The position numbers and the translations under genes are program-made. Positions 1-10,522 of a stretch of 64,000 nt of DNA are shown here, one piece after another. This stretch comes from Ectobius pallidus. Lineage: Eukaryota > Arthropoda > Insecta > Blattodea > Ectobiidae. The first letter of the stretch is position 1. Every line of letters begins with the position of its first letter. The notes under the pieces are model-generated. The model was not told where the DNA came from. It searched no databases and saw nothing but the letters and a program-made list of their open reading frames with translations. Where the stretch lies: assembly GCA_964059195.1 (NCBI GenBank), contig CAXKWD010000008.1:48092502-48156501 (forward strand), given 5' to 3'.

Positions 1-308
1 CTGTACAAAGTACCTCACTTGACAATAAACCTATAGTGTAATGCCAAGGAGGTAAATGGGTTGATACAAGAATAAATTACAATTACAATTACAAAGAAAG
101 AAATCAAACAAATCCTTTCAACATTTCATTGGGTCTTAAGAAGAGCAAACACAATCACAAGGAGTGGTAGTGTTTGAATGATGCAACATGCAAGTACAGT
201 GATAATTCCATGAAAAATTGATCTCTTAGTGAGCATTCACACCGAAGTGGCATAGCATGCGAATCGCACTACCTGGATGCAGGCTGCACATTGAGTTGCA
301 TGGTTCAC

Positions 309-3300
309 CAGGGTGTCCACACAAATTTTGATATAAATTTCCCTGACTTTTCCCTGACTTTCCATGACCAAAGTTACTAATTTCCCTGACTCACAAAAAG
401 AACATTTGTCAGACCTCTGTTATACAGATAAATCAATGTATAGTCGTCGTTCTGTCTTCCACAACATACCTACAAAGGAACTACAAGTTTTATAACACCA
501 GTGTTCAGTCTTTCAAAACACAACCATAAAGGAACTACAAGTTTCAAAAATAATTTCATAACATCTTCTCAAGCACTGCTTTCTTCTGTTGAATTTCTAC
601 ATCTTTTTCGCGCTCATAATTCATTTTTCTTTTTTTTTCCTCTAGCTCTCTAAGTTCTTGCTGAATTTTTCTTTTTTCTCTCCTCTTTTTGTCTTCCTCA
701 GCATTTATCTGTTTTTTCTTTTCTAAGTAAGCCTGATATCTTCTCCTGGAAGCTCTCACAGAATTTAGCATACTTCTTGTAACAGTCACTTCTTTTGATC
801 CACCCATACTCTTCACAGCATCATATACGATACGTTGAGCCACCAGAGATTCTTCTAACAAATTTTCAACTAAGAGACATTTGTTTACGGAAAAGCCACT
901 TTCAACCGAGGCATTACCGTGTGATAAAATGAAGCACAGCTTTATGACAAACCATAAATCATCAAATCTCTTGTCATTTCCAATTAGTGTATAAAAAAAC
1001 TCGTCAAGTGCAACTGTGTCCTTGTCATCACATGCAAAATCAGTGAATTGCTTCTGCCATTTTTCAGACTGAGCTTCAACTATCAGTTGGGTATACTGTT
1101 TTTTTGCCCTCTCAGCCAACTCGTCGCTCACTCTCTTGTTACAATGCAATTCTTCTAGGACAACATCTATTCTCTTCACACCCAAACTTGACTGATAAAA
1201 AATGACTCTTGGATCAAAGCAGGTTAACCCTCGTGCAAGATGAGATTTCAACGGGCTTTTAGCTTTCAGCTTTTCAACCATGCTGATAAGAAGTTTTCGA
1301 AACTCATGCTTGAATACAGATTTGTCCTTGTCAGTACACTTAACCTTCCTTAACAACTTCTTGGCACCATACCCAATGTCCACTTTGTCTACTGGAATGA
1401 GGTTTTCACTGTCTGACAGATCTAAAGTCATAAGTTTGTAAGCAGTACTTGCTTCAGCAATACTTTTTTGTTTCACAAACCTGGCCATGAGGTTCCTTAT
1501 AACTTCTTGAAGTGTTGTGTAAAGGAAAGGTACTTAAGGTTTTTGACTCTGAAACCTTCTTAAAAAGGGTTCACACTCTGAAATCACACTTTTAAAAGCA
1601 GCTAATTTTGCTTCCAGAATTGGATCCTTCATAGACTCCTTGAGATATTTATGGTTCTTGTTGCCTTGTATACATGCTCCCTTAACAAATTTCTCAACAT
1701 GACCATATATCTTCAATGCTTGATCAACACACGCACCATTTTCAAGCCATCTCACAGAGGTAAACTTTAAGGGAAAATGTGTACTGCCTGTAGTTTCAGT
1801 GTACTTTGCTCTGCGAGCTGGGCTGTCTTTGAATAGACCATACATGGCTCTTAAATTATGATACAGATCCCAATTGGCAGTCAGAAGGCCTGTCTTCACG
1901 GCTCCATTCACTGTATGCAGACCACAGACACCGATGTCAAGAAGTGTCTTTCCATCTGGGTTATCAACTTTCAATTTGTTTTCAAGTTTTTTTATAAAGC
2001 AAAGATTTACATTTGGCCCGTCCATTGAAACTTGTAGAATTTTGTCGAAAGGGAGAGAGAGGCCTTCAACAAATCCTTCCAACAGATGATCAGCAGTCGA
2101 CCGTCCTAAGAAAACACTGTTGAAATACCGAGTAGCAACTCTTTGCTGGTTAACATCCCAAAACCGCACCACTATGTCCATTTGCCCAAGCTGCACAACC
2201 TTATTTAAGGATTCATCAAAACATACTACATAATCATTGCAATTCTTTAAGTCAGTTTCCAAACAATCTCTAAAATAAGGAGATAGTCCATGGTTAATTA
2301 TATATGACGCTTTAGTTTTTCCCATTGCAAAATTCTGTGCAATTTGGCTATCAGGAAACATCCTCTTGAAAGCCGAAACACTTCCATCACATGAATTTAA
2401 GGACATCTTTCCTGTCACAACCTCCAGAGCCCACATGATCTCTGCTGATGTGACATCATCTTCATTCACAGAGATAGTCTTGATATTTGTCTGCTGCAAA
2501 ACTGGAACTGAAGTACAAACAGAGACTGCTATTGTTGTAGACGTTGAATCTTCTGTAGAAGGCACAACACACTGCTCGACAGATATAGTTTTTTTAGCAA
2601 AATATGAAATGCTGGCCTGCAAACATTTACTTGTCAAATTCTTCACATGTTTTGGCCCCTTAGCATGTGACACCACAGCTTGTCTTCCCATGTTACTAAG
2701 CCTAAAAGATTTAAACCATACTTTACAGTAAGCTGATGAAGAGTCCTCAGGCACCAAATCTAACCATCCAGCAAAATCAGGATTCAATTTATTGTCTAGC
2801 CACTGTTTACTAAATATACACTTCTTGGCCATATTGTTCCTCAAACATTAACATTCATTCAAACCCGGAAACAGAAATTCACAAGTTCACACAAACACTA
2901 TTTAGAAGTTTCTTAACTGTTTGCGCCCACGCGATGTTTTCCCGCCGGGTGTGCGAGCCGTGGGTTGGGCGTTAACGCTCTCATTGGCTGGCGATGACCT
3001 TGCATGTGATTGGTCCTATCCTCATGGTTCTGCCAACAATATATTTCGAATGGGAAATGCAGGAAATGTTGCTCATGATGCAATTTCCGACTAGTTTACG
3101 TATGTATAAGACATGTGATCTCCCCAAGAAATAATTAAGTTTATATGACAAGAGATGTTAGGTTTAATAAATAAAAAGGGGGATTGAGGATGTTAAGACG
3201 TACCCCGATGCAAATGGTATTCAAGGCAGTGACTGACCACTACAGACCTACAAGATGGCAGCACTGATTTTGCAGCATGTGACACATCGACACCATCTAC

Positions 3301-3575
3301 CGGCGAAGCTGAACACTTGCAAAAGCAGACGACATATCAATACACAGTGTGCCATTTTACGCAGGAAATTTTATATCAAATTTGCTAACACAGCCTGGGT
3401 TATGGCAGGCTGGAGCACATAATTTTTCCCTCAAATTACTATCACTGGGGAAACTTTCTGAAATTTCTGCAAGAATTCCCTGACTTTCCCTGACCAATCT
3501 TAAATTCCCTGACTTTCACTGACCAATTTCACCTTCCCTGACTTTTCACTGACTTTCCAGAATGTGGACACCCTG
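309..3575 (-). mobile_element. hAT-superfamily transposon with 5-bp target duplication
   Basis: The element begins CAGGGTGTCCAC and ends with its reverse complement GTGGACACCCTG. TTCAC flanks both sides (304-308 and 3576-3580), so the duplication is 5 bp rather than the usual hAT 8 bp; 5-bp duplications are known for the hAT5 branch. Both subterminal regions (about 340-400 and 3470-3556) carry many copies of CCCTGACTTT, a likely transposase-binding array. A transposase gene fills the minus strand. It is inserted in a Harbinger-type MITE and is therefore younger than that MITE. Confidence 0.8.
556..2844 (-). pseudogene. hAT transposase, one in-frame stop
   Basis: A single reading frame of about 763 codons is interrupted only by a TAA near 1534-1536; the two open parts (436 and 310 codons) are in the same frame. 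The N-terminus resembles a BED-like zinc finger, with CKVW where a CxxC is expected and then HAKGPKH, so one zinc ligand appears replaced by Trp. The central part carries hAT RNase-H-fold landmarks: CFDESLNK, VSMDGPNVN, a CGLH (CxxH) motif and RW. The second part holds the C-terminal hAT motif (ASVESGFSVNK, dimerisation region) and ends in a Lys/Glu-rich helix. It would cut and paste its own element in the nucleus. The stop and the missing Cys suggest a recently inactivated copy, unless the stop is a sequencing error. Confidence 0.8.
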
Positions 3576-4278
3576 TTCACGGTTATGCATTCATACCAAA
3601 GTAGCATATATGCGATCTGTAGTTTAACGTAAATTACATATTTTCACTTGAAACACAATTGAGAAACCCATTTAAAATAATGTAATTTACCTAAAGTGGA
3701 TATAGTTTCAGCAATTTTAATCCAGGCTTTTTTCCTGCAAGTTTCGATTGCCGTATCGTATAGTCTACGCATGTACAAATTTTATGTTAATTAGGTCTCT
3801 TTCTTTCTAGCAGTTTTCGTGACATCTTTGCCATAATCTACTGCTACACAAGCAAATATGTGTTGAATTTTCTTAAAAATTAGAAAACAGCTGAAAAGGC
3901 AACTGTACGCATGCGTCATCCCGAGTAGCGTCGCATGAAATAAGTCCAGATCTATCTGAAGAAATGAATGTCACACTCTGCGAGCTGCACTATTGCCACG
4001 TTACTTTGGTGTGAAGACTTGAACTTGTTTATTTGGGATTTTAAATGAGTAACGTGCAGCGTGCATCCAGGTAGCACGTCGCAAGTGGCATGCTACTTTG
4101 GTGTGAATGCTCCCTTAGGGTTATAATAAATTTTTGACAGAGAATCTCAAGTAATCAGACTTGAGTCACTCTGTAGTAAAATAAGCTATCCTGAGTGTTG
4201 CTGCAAGCCATTTGCTTGAGAAGATTCAGACATGAGACTCATATCGCGCCACATAATAGTCTCTCAAGATAAGGTAGC

Positions 4279-4985
4279 GGGCGTTCATATTAATAGTTTC
4301 TGAAACTGGTCTTGAGAGCATTTTCAGATAGGGAAACTATCATTTCTATCAAAACTATCATTTTCAGATCCAAAGGTGTTTCAAGACTTGAAACTTAAAC
4401 TGAAACTTCGAACTGAGAAGATTGCATTCTATGACAGCATATTTCAGTTTTCACTCGTACTGTACAGAATAAACAATCCTAATATATTGGATAGAGCAGT
4501 CATAAAATGCACTGGGAAATAAAGATTCTGAAACTAATTAATGTCTGTAGTATATAATAAAGGAATCTTCTTAATTAAGCCAAGTTCCTCAATTCAGGCC
4601 TATATTTCATGCTGTCATTAGTAACACCTGGAATATCACTTAAATTTTAGGTAATGTACGATTCAGACTTATTACAGAGTACACAAGCAAAGGATTGATG
4701 CAAAATCACAGAAGATAGAACAATGGGAAAAGCATAAGGGTGCAGTTATTGTAGAACAATCTGCTGATGCAAGTTATAAGTTACCTTTGCCTCCTTCTAT
4801 TCTCAACATACCTTCTCAAGTATTATAGTAAATAATATATCAGACTGTGTATCACTTGAGTATGGGATCTCGTATTACTTGAGTAGACATCAGCTGAGAA
4901 CAGTTTGAAACAAGATTATTGAACCATCCTTGTCTCAAGACTAGAACGCTATTAATATTTTTAATAACAACTATTAATATGCACC
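4279..4985. mobile_element. possible MITE-like inverted-repeat element
   Basis: Around 4279-4318 the sequence reads GTTCATATTAATAGTTTC then CTGGTCTTGAGA. Around 4930-4985 the inverse order of related words appears (TCTCAAGACTAG, then CTATTAATATGCACC). This suggests imperfect terminal inverted repeats with a small internal duplication of ATTAATAG at the right end. No coding sequence and no clean target duplication were found, so boundaries and class are uncertain. Confidence 0.35.
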
Positions 4986-5487
4986 TTAGAGGGGTGTTGC
5001 TTAGTAGGGGAAGCTTTCTTCAGAAAATGAGTTAAACTACTCTCATATAAAATACCTTGGAATCCAAGATAATGTGAATCATCTAAACCAAGTTAACATC
5101 AGCAAACTTTTCTTGGAGTTTCCTCTCCATACCACGGTTCACATAAGAATTCCACTCAAAATGTTATCCTTCAATTAATAAATAGAATCAATTTGTTTTT
5201 TTCGCATTTAAATTTTATCACAAATCACTAAGACTTAATTTTCTAAAGAAAATGCAAATATCATCTTACACGTCTGGGAAACTTTACACACCAGAAGAAT
5301 TGGAACTACAGTATTATACAGAAGAGAGAAAATAATCCATGAACCCATATGTAGCAGTCACAACCCTCAAAAGCAACATTGTTTCTTACTGAAAATATCC
5401 ACATCTGTACAAAGTACCACTGCTGTAAAATTTAATTTTATCATAGACATATTATTGTAGCCTTATTCTACTTAAAAAAAATAATAA
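4986..5487. other. non-coding stretch, nothing recognised
   Basis: AT-rich sequence without a convincing gene. A short minus-strand open stretch near 5090-5165 ends in a stop but lacks a clear acceptor. Sequence beyond 5488 probably includes the 3' untranslated region of the minus-strand exon that ends at 5700. Confidence 0.4.
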
Positions 5488-5493
5488 TTTATT
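5488..5493 (-). terminator. candidate polyadenylation signal (AATAAA, minus strand)
   Basis: TTTATT on the plus strand reads AATAAA on the minus strand, about 210 bases downstream of the stop codon of the terminal exon at 5700-5973. A second AATAAA (5667-5672) lies only about 28 bases after the stop, so which one is used is unknown. Confidence 0.35.
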
Positions 5494-5699
5494 TAACACT
5501 CTACAAAATGAATATGCTATTCAGCCTCTGTTCGATGGTCAGGAAGAGGAGTGTCTCTAAATGGAGGTAAAATAAGCCTATGAGGCAGGTTTCACCATAT
5601 ATGAAATGGATTACCAGTAGTTCTAAGGTGTTGACTTAATGATATATTTTCTGTAAAGTTTATGCCTTTATTGAAGTAGTAAATATTTGTGCTTGGTAT

Positions 5700-5973
5700 T
5701 TAACGGTAACTTGTTTCAAGAGGCATGTTGAGAGGTGGTGAAGGTAAATTATACAACCTGTATGAACAGACTGCTCCACAATAACTTGTGTGATTTGCAT
5801 CAAAATACTTGACGAGTAACTTCTTCAATGACTTCAGAGCAGCATCTGCTTCTAGGGCATATTCAATCACTGATCTGGTGATTTTCCTACAGTCTAGCAA
5901 GGAACTCATATGACTAGTGGAATCTGGAAGTGGGAGGAACTCTCCATGACCCACGTTTATTTTATGCATAACA
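5700..5973 (-). CDS. terminal exon of an unidentified host gene
   Basis: This is an open minus-strand segment of about 90 codons ending in TAA. An acceptor-like stretch (TTCACTTTTAG) precedes it at 5974, and polyadenylation signals follow. The peptide has no transposon motif: it contains LPLPDSTSHMSSLLDCRK, a helix-like KSLKKLLVKYF, and ends PLNMPLETSYR. I do not recognise the family. Same-strand exon-like segments at 13.8-14.0 and 25.7-25.9 kb could be upstream exons of the same gene. If the exon starts at 5973 it begins with one base of a split codon, which does not match the exit phase of the 13.8-kb segment, so at least one exon would be missing between them. Coding status is inferred from the open frame and signals only. 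Confidence 0.45.
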
Positions 5974-6779
5974 CTAAAAGTGAATATCAGTATGTGACTA
6001 TTGTAAAGACTATTTTACAGTACATACATTAAAAATGACGGAAACTGAGTATGTTTATGAGATTTTCTGCTAAGAACTTTTAAGGTTCAAACATGTTTTT
6101 CCAATAACCAATAATTGAATGTCCCTAAGTTTTTCTCATCAAAAACCAATTTAAAAATAATACATAAATCATTTTAAGTTGATTAATAAAGAGTAATAAA
6201 TTATTCTGACACCAAGTGAAATCATTATTAGTAGGCCTATTTCACGCAATTTATTATACAGTGCGACTTTCGAGCGGCCGGACCGTTCTGCGGCGACCTT
6301 GGACTCGGTGATGAGTGGGGTGCTGGCGGCCAGACAGCTACTATATAGCTACTATAGCTACCGCTGGCTTCACACATCAGTCAGCTTGGATCTGTCGAGT
6401 GAGAAACTCTATGGGAGTGTTTAGTGTAAAATTGCGTTGTCTCTGTTTGTGTGTTTACAGTAAAATTGTTTCGTCTCTGATCGCGTGTTTAGTGAAATAT
6501 TGTGTTGTCTCTTGGTGATAATTTGTCCATTAAAGGAAGGGTAAACTAAAAAAATACCATTTTCTCATTTTAATCTCATCGCACGGAGCTTTGAATTACG
6601 AAACGAATGGTGATCTCGTGAACTTCTGGTGCCCAATATTACGCCTTGTACGGGTGAAGTGAAAAGCTGCTGTGACGTCACACCTGACTAACTCGCTAGC
6701 AGGACAACAGCTGCTGTAATGCTCGGGCGTGTGTTTCTAATACACCACCAAGTCTCATTTGTGTTTGTTGTTGATAGAG

Positions 6780-7172
6780 ATGCCTGCAATGTTACCTTCT
6801 AAGGACAAATCTCGGTATTCACAAATTAATATCACACAAAAAGAAAATGACAAGGAATTATTTAAAGAATTGCAAGGAAGAAAAGAAAATACGGAATGGT
6901 GTAAATGTGGGCTGTGTATACATATGAAAACGGGCCACGAAAGTGTGTGTTGTTGGGACTGTGAAGTAATTTGTGAACAGAAGGGGGTTGTAGACTGTAT
7001 AACACGACATTGCTCATTCGATAGCGTTATTATAAATAAAGATACACTAGTTGCCAGGCGTTATCAGTTAATACTTAGATCTAATACAGTTCAAAAACAA
7101 AATATTTTTCAAGATACGAACAGAGTCACATTCAGATTCAGAATCATCTTTTGCGGTAGTAGAAATTTCTGA
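6780..7172 (+). CDS. P2X7 C-terminal (ballast)-like zinc-domain protein
   Basis: Taking the first ATG at 6780 gives about 130 codons. Residues ~36-85 show a Cys/His pattern WCKCGLC-HM, CCWDCEVICEQ, then VDCITRHCSFDSVI and KDTL. This matches the zinc-coordinating cytoplasmic ballast region of vertebrate P2X7 receptors, which is known as a stand-alone domain in many invertebrate proteins. No membrane segment or ion-channel domain is present, so it is not a receptor. After residue ~90 the frame runs into sequence antisense to the acidic minus-strand ORF and is probably unrelated. Its link with a THAP gene inside one TTAA element suggests a transposon-borne DNA- or protein-binding role, which is inference. 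The domain match is from memory of the motif; no search was run. Confidence 0.6.
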   Translation: MPAMLPSKDKSRYSQINITQKENDKELFKELQGRKENTEWCKCGLCIHMKTGHESVCCWDCEVICEQKGVVDCITRHCSFDSVIINKDTLVARRYQLILRSNTVQKQNIFQDTNRVTFRFRIIFCGSRNF

Positions 7173-7385
7173 AATGCTAAAAGAGCTATCTAAATCACAA
7201 TTTCTAGAAGAAACATTCAATGAATCTGTGCAAACATTGACATAAGTTTCATTTCCTAGTTCACACTGAACGCCTACGCTGTTAGAAACTGAATGTTCGT
7301 CATAAATACTAGATTCCACATTCATGATTTGTCCATTCCCGGATACTGAAGGATTACTGTTCAAATCTTGCAACGACTCTCTCAT
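7068..7385 (-). pseudogene. acidic Ser-rich ORF downstream of THAP
   Basis: This minus-strand frame of about 105 codons is rich in Ser, Asp, Glu and Asn (for example SSFSISEISTTAKDDSESE). It has no recognisable domain. It lies directly 3' of the broken THAP frame and could be the linker of the same protein, since THAP proteins often carry acidic low-complexity linkers. It overlaps the 3' part of the P2X7-like frame on the other strand, and at most one of the two frames is likely real there. Confidence 0.3.
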
Positions 7386-7478
7386 TTCCTTCTTCCTCGA
7401 GTACGACGATTTTCTTTACTTCATTGGCGGTGTTTCAGATTTCCCACGCAAAAGAAGTGATGGCACAGCACTTCTTTT

Positions 7479-7737
7479 TTAAACAGATTGCGGGGTTTCT
7501 CCAGATAACTGTTTTCGTAACTGTACTGAAAGCTCGGTATCATTTTCTTCAAAATGTTGTGAACAAACCGTACTGTATTTAGTAGGAACAAATTTTTCTC
7601 TTTTTATTTTTATCAGCCATTGCTTATTTACGTTCGGGTGACTTATCTCTGTTGGGAAATCGATGGAAAGATATTTTAAGTGTGTTATCACTCTTCGACG
7701 ATGAGTTTGTACACCCCACAACACAACAATAAACCAT
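7479..7737 (-). pseudogene. THAP zinc-finger domain, frameshifted
   Basis: The minus-strand ATG at 7737 begins MVYCCVVGCTN, the C2-start of a THAP domain (C-x2-4-C). After about 26 codons the continuation (PTEISHPN, KQWLIKIKRE, TVCSQHF) lies in another frame, so one small indel near 7640-7660 splits the domain. The conserved THAP features are all present: initial CC..GC, the FP motif, the Trp, and C-x2-H in VCSQHF. THAP domains bind DNA sequence-specifically and are found in P and Kolobok transposases. Here it is probably the N-terminal part of the TTAA element's lost transposase. The tail after the domain ends at a stop at 7479. Confidence 0.6.
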
Positions 7738-7994
7738 TGTTTGAACAGATACTCACTAAAAAACTGTAACAGTAGACAGAATACTGTGAAATGTCTTTCA
7801 CCGGGCGAGACTGAGCCAAGCCTTCGTCAAGCGTGACGTCACGCGCCCATCGCTTTACAATAAATATATTCGTTTTGTGATTAAATGTGAAGGTGTAAAA
7901 CATTTCTAACAGTGAATATCATTTCTTAAAAACATTTTCTTTCAATCCGTATGAAAAAAATGATACTGAATTTTTAGTTTACTTTTCCTTTAAT

Positions 7995-9060
7995 AAAGGC
8001 TGAGTACACTTTAGAGCAACGTATTTTTCTTTATGATATGTATGTGAAATTTTTTCTTTATGTGAAATACTCTTCTCCAAGAAGGTGTCATAGAGAATTT
8101 CAACAACGATTTGCAGGTGTTTGAATTCCTAGCCGGTCAACTATTCATGACCTTGTTAATAAAGTCAGGCGTACAGGATCCTTTTTGAACAAGAAACATA
8201 TTCGACAACGCCGTGTACTAACAGAAGAGAAGCTCGATGAAATAGGGGCCCAGTTAGAGCACACACCCCAAAAATCACTCAGACGTTTAGCACAAAAGGT
8301 TAACATTTCTAAGTCGGCAGCTTTTGTGGCAATAAACCTTCTGAAACTTAAGCCGTACTAGGTAACTGTAGTTCATGCTTTACAACCACAAGCCGTACAA
8401 GGTAACTGTAGTTCATGCTTTACAACCACAAGATCCTGTAAGTAGGGTTAATTATTACAATTGGTTTTTGCAGTTCGTTCAATAATGGAGAAGTGGACCC
8501 ACTTTTAACATTCTTCACTGATGAAGCGTGGTTTTATCTTCAAGGTCACGTTTCTACTCAGAACAATAGATACTGGGCTACCGAAAATCCCCATATGATT
8601 CATGAAGTTCCTCACCACGCTGCAAAAGTTGGGGTTTGGTGCGCAGTGAGTGTGCTTAGAATTATCGTTCCCATATTTTACGACACAACAGTTGATTCAC
8701 ACGTTTATGTAAATTCTATTTTAAATAATTTTTTTCCGCTACTAACAAGAAATGAAAGATTGTGTGGCTGGTTTCAGCAGGATTCAGCTACAGCGCACAC
8801 TGCTGAAAATTCTATGCATGAATTGCGAAGTGTGTATGGTGACAGAATAATTAGTCGAGGATTGTGGCCACCTCGTTCCCTTGACCTGTCACCATGCAAT
8901 TTTTATTTATGGGGAACGTTAAAGAATAAAGTGTATGCATCAAATCCGCACACGTTACAAGAATTGAAGGACAGCATCACGAGAGAAATACAGGCAATCA
9001 GTCAACATGAACTTTTGCGAGTAAACCAGAATTGTTTTCGGAGATAAAGAGAATGTGTTC
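7995..9060 (+). pseudogene. mariner/Tc1-like transposase, damaged
   Basis: The first part (about 7999-8357) reads as a helix-turn-helix region: STIHDLVNKVRRTG, QRRVLTEEKLDEI and SLRRLAQKVNISKSA, with at least one internal stop. The second part (8493-9047, 184 codons) carries the catalytic core: FTDEAWF (first Asp), WFQQDSATAHTA (second Asp) and RSLDLSPCNFYLWG (third acidic, about 33 residues later). It ends with the typical LLRVNQNCFRR tail. A 40-bp tandem duplication at 8351-8430 separates the two parts and shifts the frame. The Kolobok-like insertion sits just before the gene. The enzyme would have moved the TA-flanked outer element; this copy is inactive. Confidence 0.75.
8351..8430. repeat. 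40-bp tandem duplication inside the transposase
   Basis: Two adjacent near-identical 40-base units, each starting AGCCGTAC, lie at 8351-8390 and 8391-8430 and differ by one base (TA/AA). Forty is not a multiple of three, so the duplication shifts the mariner transposase frame. Confidence 0.9.
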
Positions 9061-9249
9061 GCGTTCAAGGTCATCAATTTCAACAACTGTTGTGATGCAG
9101 GTAAGCCTAATGTAAGTTAGTACAGTAGTTAGTGTTCTGTACCCATGACTTGCCGGTCGTTTACGTGTAACATTGGCGGAAGATGCGCCAAGCCTCACCC
9201 AGTCCGGTGCCGCCACGCGATGGTCCGGCCGCTCGAAAGACGCACTGTA

Positions 9250-10514
9250 TTATTATTATGAACATCATAATTATTATTGTAGTTAATATAATACTTTACT
9301 TTAACAACCATCACACTCTGCATAGTAGCAAACTTAAGTTGCAACAAAATGCTAAATTTTATAATTATAATCTGCATTATAAAACTTTCTGAGCTGTCTC
9401 ACTGACAGAGCAAACTCTTACTGAAGTTGGAAGTGCTGATTGATTTTTTCCTACAGTTGTGATAAGTAATAACCTAAAAATCATACCTCCTCTTTTCCAC
9501 ATGTTTTAAAACTTGCAGAAAATCTAATCTTACAGAGTAGCATCGTTTGTCAAGTTGAAAACCATTATTTTGTACTTTGCAGTTTCCCTATGGCTACAAA
9601 CCCAGTATGGACTACAGAGTATGTATAATTGGAAAATGTAAACAAGAAAATTAAAAACTTGTCACTTTTTAAGTTTCTACTCAAATATCTCCATAAACTA
9701 TGTATCATTAAACAAAAGGTATGGGATTTTATATTTTCCTACAATGGTATAATGTTACATACTTCTAGCTTTGATCACTAGGTGCCTCCACTTGCTTGTG
9801 TTCATTTAGAGTATTGGGTGCATCGCCCCTCACGTACTTGAGGCCAGCAGTGAGTAATAATCATAGGTCAGAACTGTTTCGTGTCACTATGTAATTGTTA
9901 TGTTTAATTGTGTTTCAGCTGTGTTTGGTGACATGTTCATGTGTGAAAATGTAGCCACACCTTACATATCAGGTTTGCATCTCCATTTAAATTTGCCATA
10001 GTAATCATGTAAATTATAAAGTAACCCCCACTCCCTTGCTTGTAGCTGTAGGATAGCATTGTGGTGTATTTTCACTAGCTACTTGGAATATTTATTTTTG
10101 TAAACCATGTAGTTTCTGTCATTTCTTGCTTGTTGGTGAATAGTAGCCGATAATTTCTGGGCTCTCATTTGAGCTTGTGGGTGGTTTCTTATTATAGTGG
10201 CTTCTGTTGTAGGCTTCCCCACACCATAATGACGTCTTTTTCCATTCTTTCCCCACCCCCCTCCTTCCAGCCTTGCAAGCCTGAAATGTATATTTTTAAA
10301 TTCTGTTCTTTCGTTTTAGTTTGTAAATTTTATTTGGGTCAGAGTTAATATTTTGAATTTCCTCTGGCCATGCCCATCTCCAGCCTGACTTGGATTTTAA
10401 AGGCTTCCTAGTCAGCAGTCCTGCTTTCTACTTTTTATCAAATTCTCTCTAGTTTTGATTTTCTAGTAGGCCTACAAAGTATTTGTCCAATATTTGCCTT
10501 CAGGAGTTTTTTAT
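9250..10514. other. no gene recognised
   Basis: AT-rich sequence with an (ATT)n-like patch at 9247-9290. Minus-strand signals near 9390-9470 (a CTGTAG acceptor followed by a short open stretch) could mark a small exon, but nothing supports it firmly. Confidence 0.4.
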
Positions 10515-10522
10515 ATAATAAA

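Larger units (their letters stand above)
229..4114. mobile_element. Harbinger-type MITE, split by a hAT insertion
   Basis: The two ends are inverted copies of each other over about 60 bases (229-289 against 4050-4114), with the shared core GAGCATTCACACC. Each end is flanked by TTA (226-228 and 4115-4117), the 3-bp duplication typical of PIF/Harbinger elements. Without the nested hAT the element is about 0.6 kb and has no coding capacity. Variants of the terminal motif recur inside, near 3588 and 3995. The superfamily is inferred from duplication size alone, since no transposase is present. Confidence 0.65.
6534..7989. mobile_element. Kolobok-like transposon (TTAA target)
   Basis: The ends are inverted copies (left AGGAAGGGTAAACTAAAAA; right, reversed, AGGAAAAGTAAACTAAAAA), each flanked by TTAA (6530-6533 and 7990-7993). 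TTAA duplication together with a THAP-domain gene fits the Kolobok superfamily; piggyBac shares the target but not THAP. At 1.46 kb no full transposase is present, so the copy is non-autonomous or deleted. It carries two converging coding remnants: a P2X7-tail-like zinc domain on plus and a THAP domain on minus. Confidence 0.6.
6259..9247 (+). mobile_element. Tc1/mariner-type transposon with nested element
   Basis: Terminal inverted repeats of 26 bases (6259-6284 and 9222-9247) begin CAGTGCG and differ by one base. TA flanks both sides (6257-6258 and 9248-9249), the Tc1/mariner target. Subtracting the nested Kolobok-like element leaves about 1.5 kb, a normal mariner length. A damaged transposase with an HTH part and a DDxD part lies at 7995-9060. 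Confidence 0.8.

Noticed and set aside
5090..5165. Short minus-strand open stretch (MERKLQEKFADVNLV) as an alternative last exon
   Set aside because: Only about 27 codons, with no convincing acceptor before it. A terminal exon with better signals lies at 5700.
9390..9470. Small exon-like minus-strand stretch after CAACTGTAG
   Set aside because: Its donor is ambiguous and its length too small to judge without transcripts.
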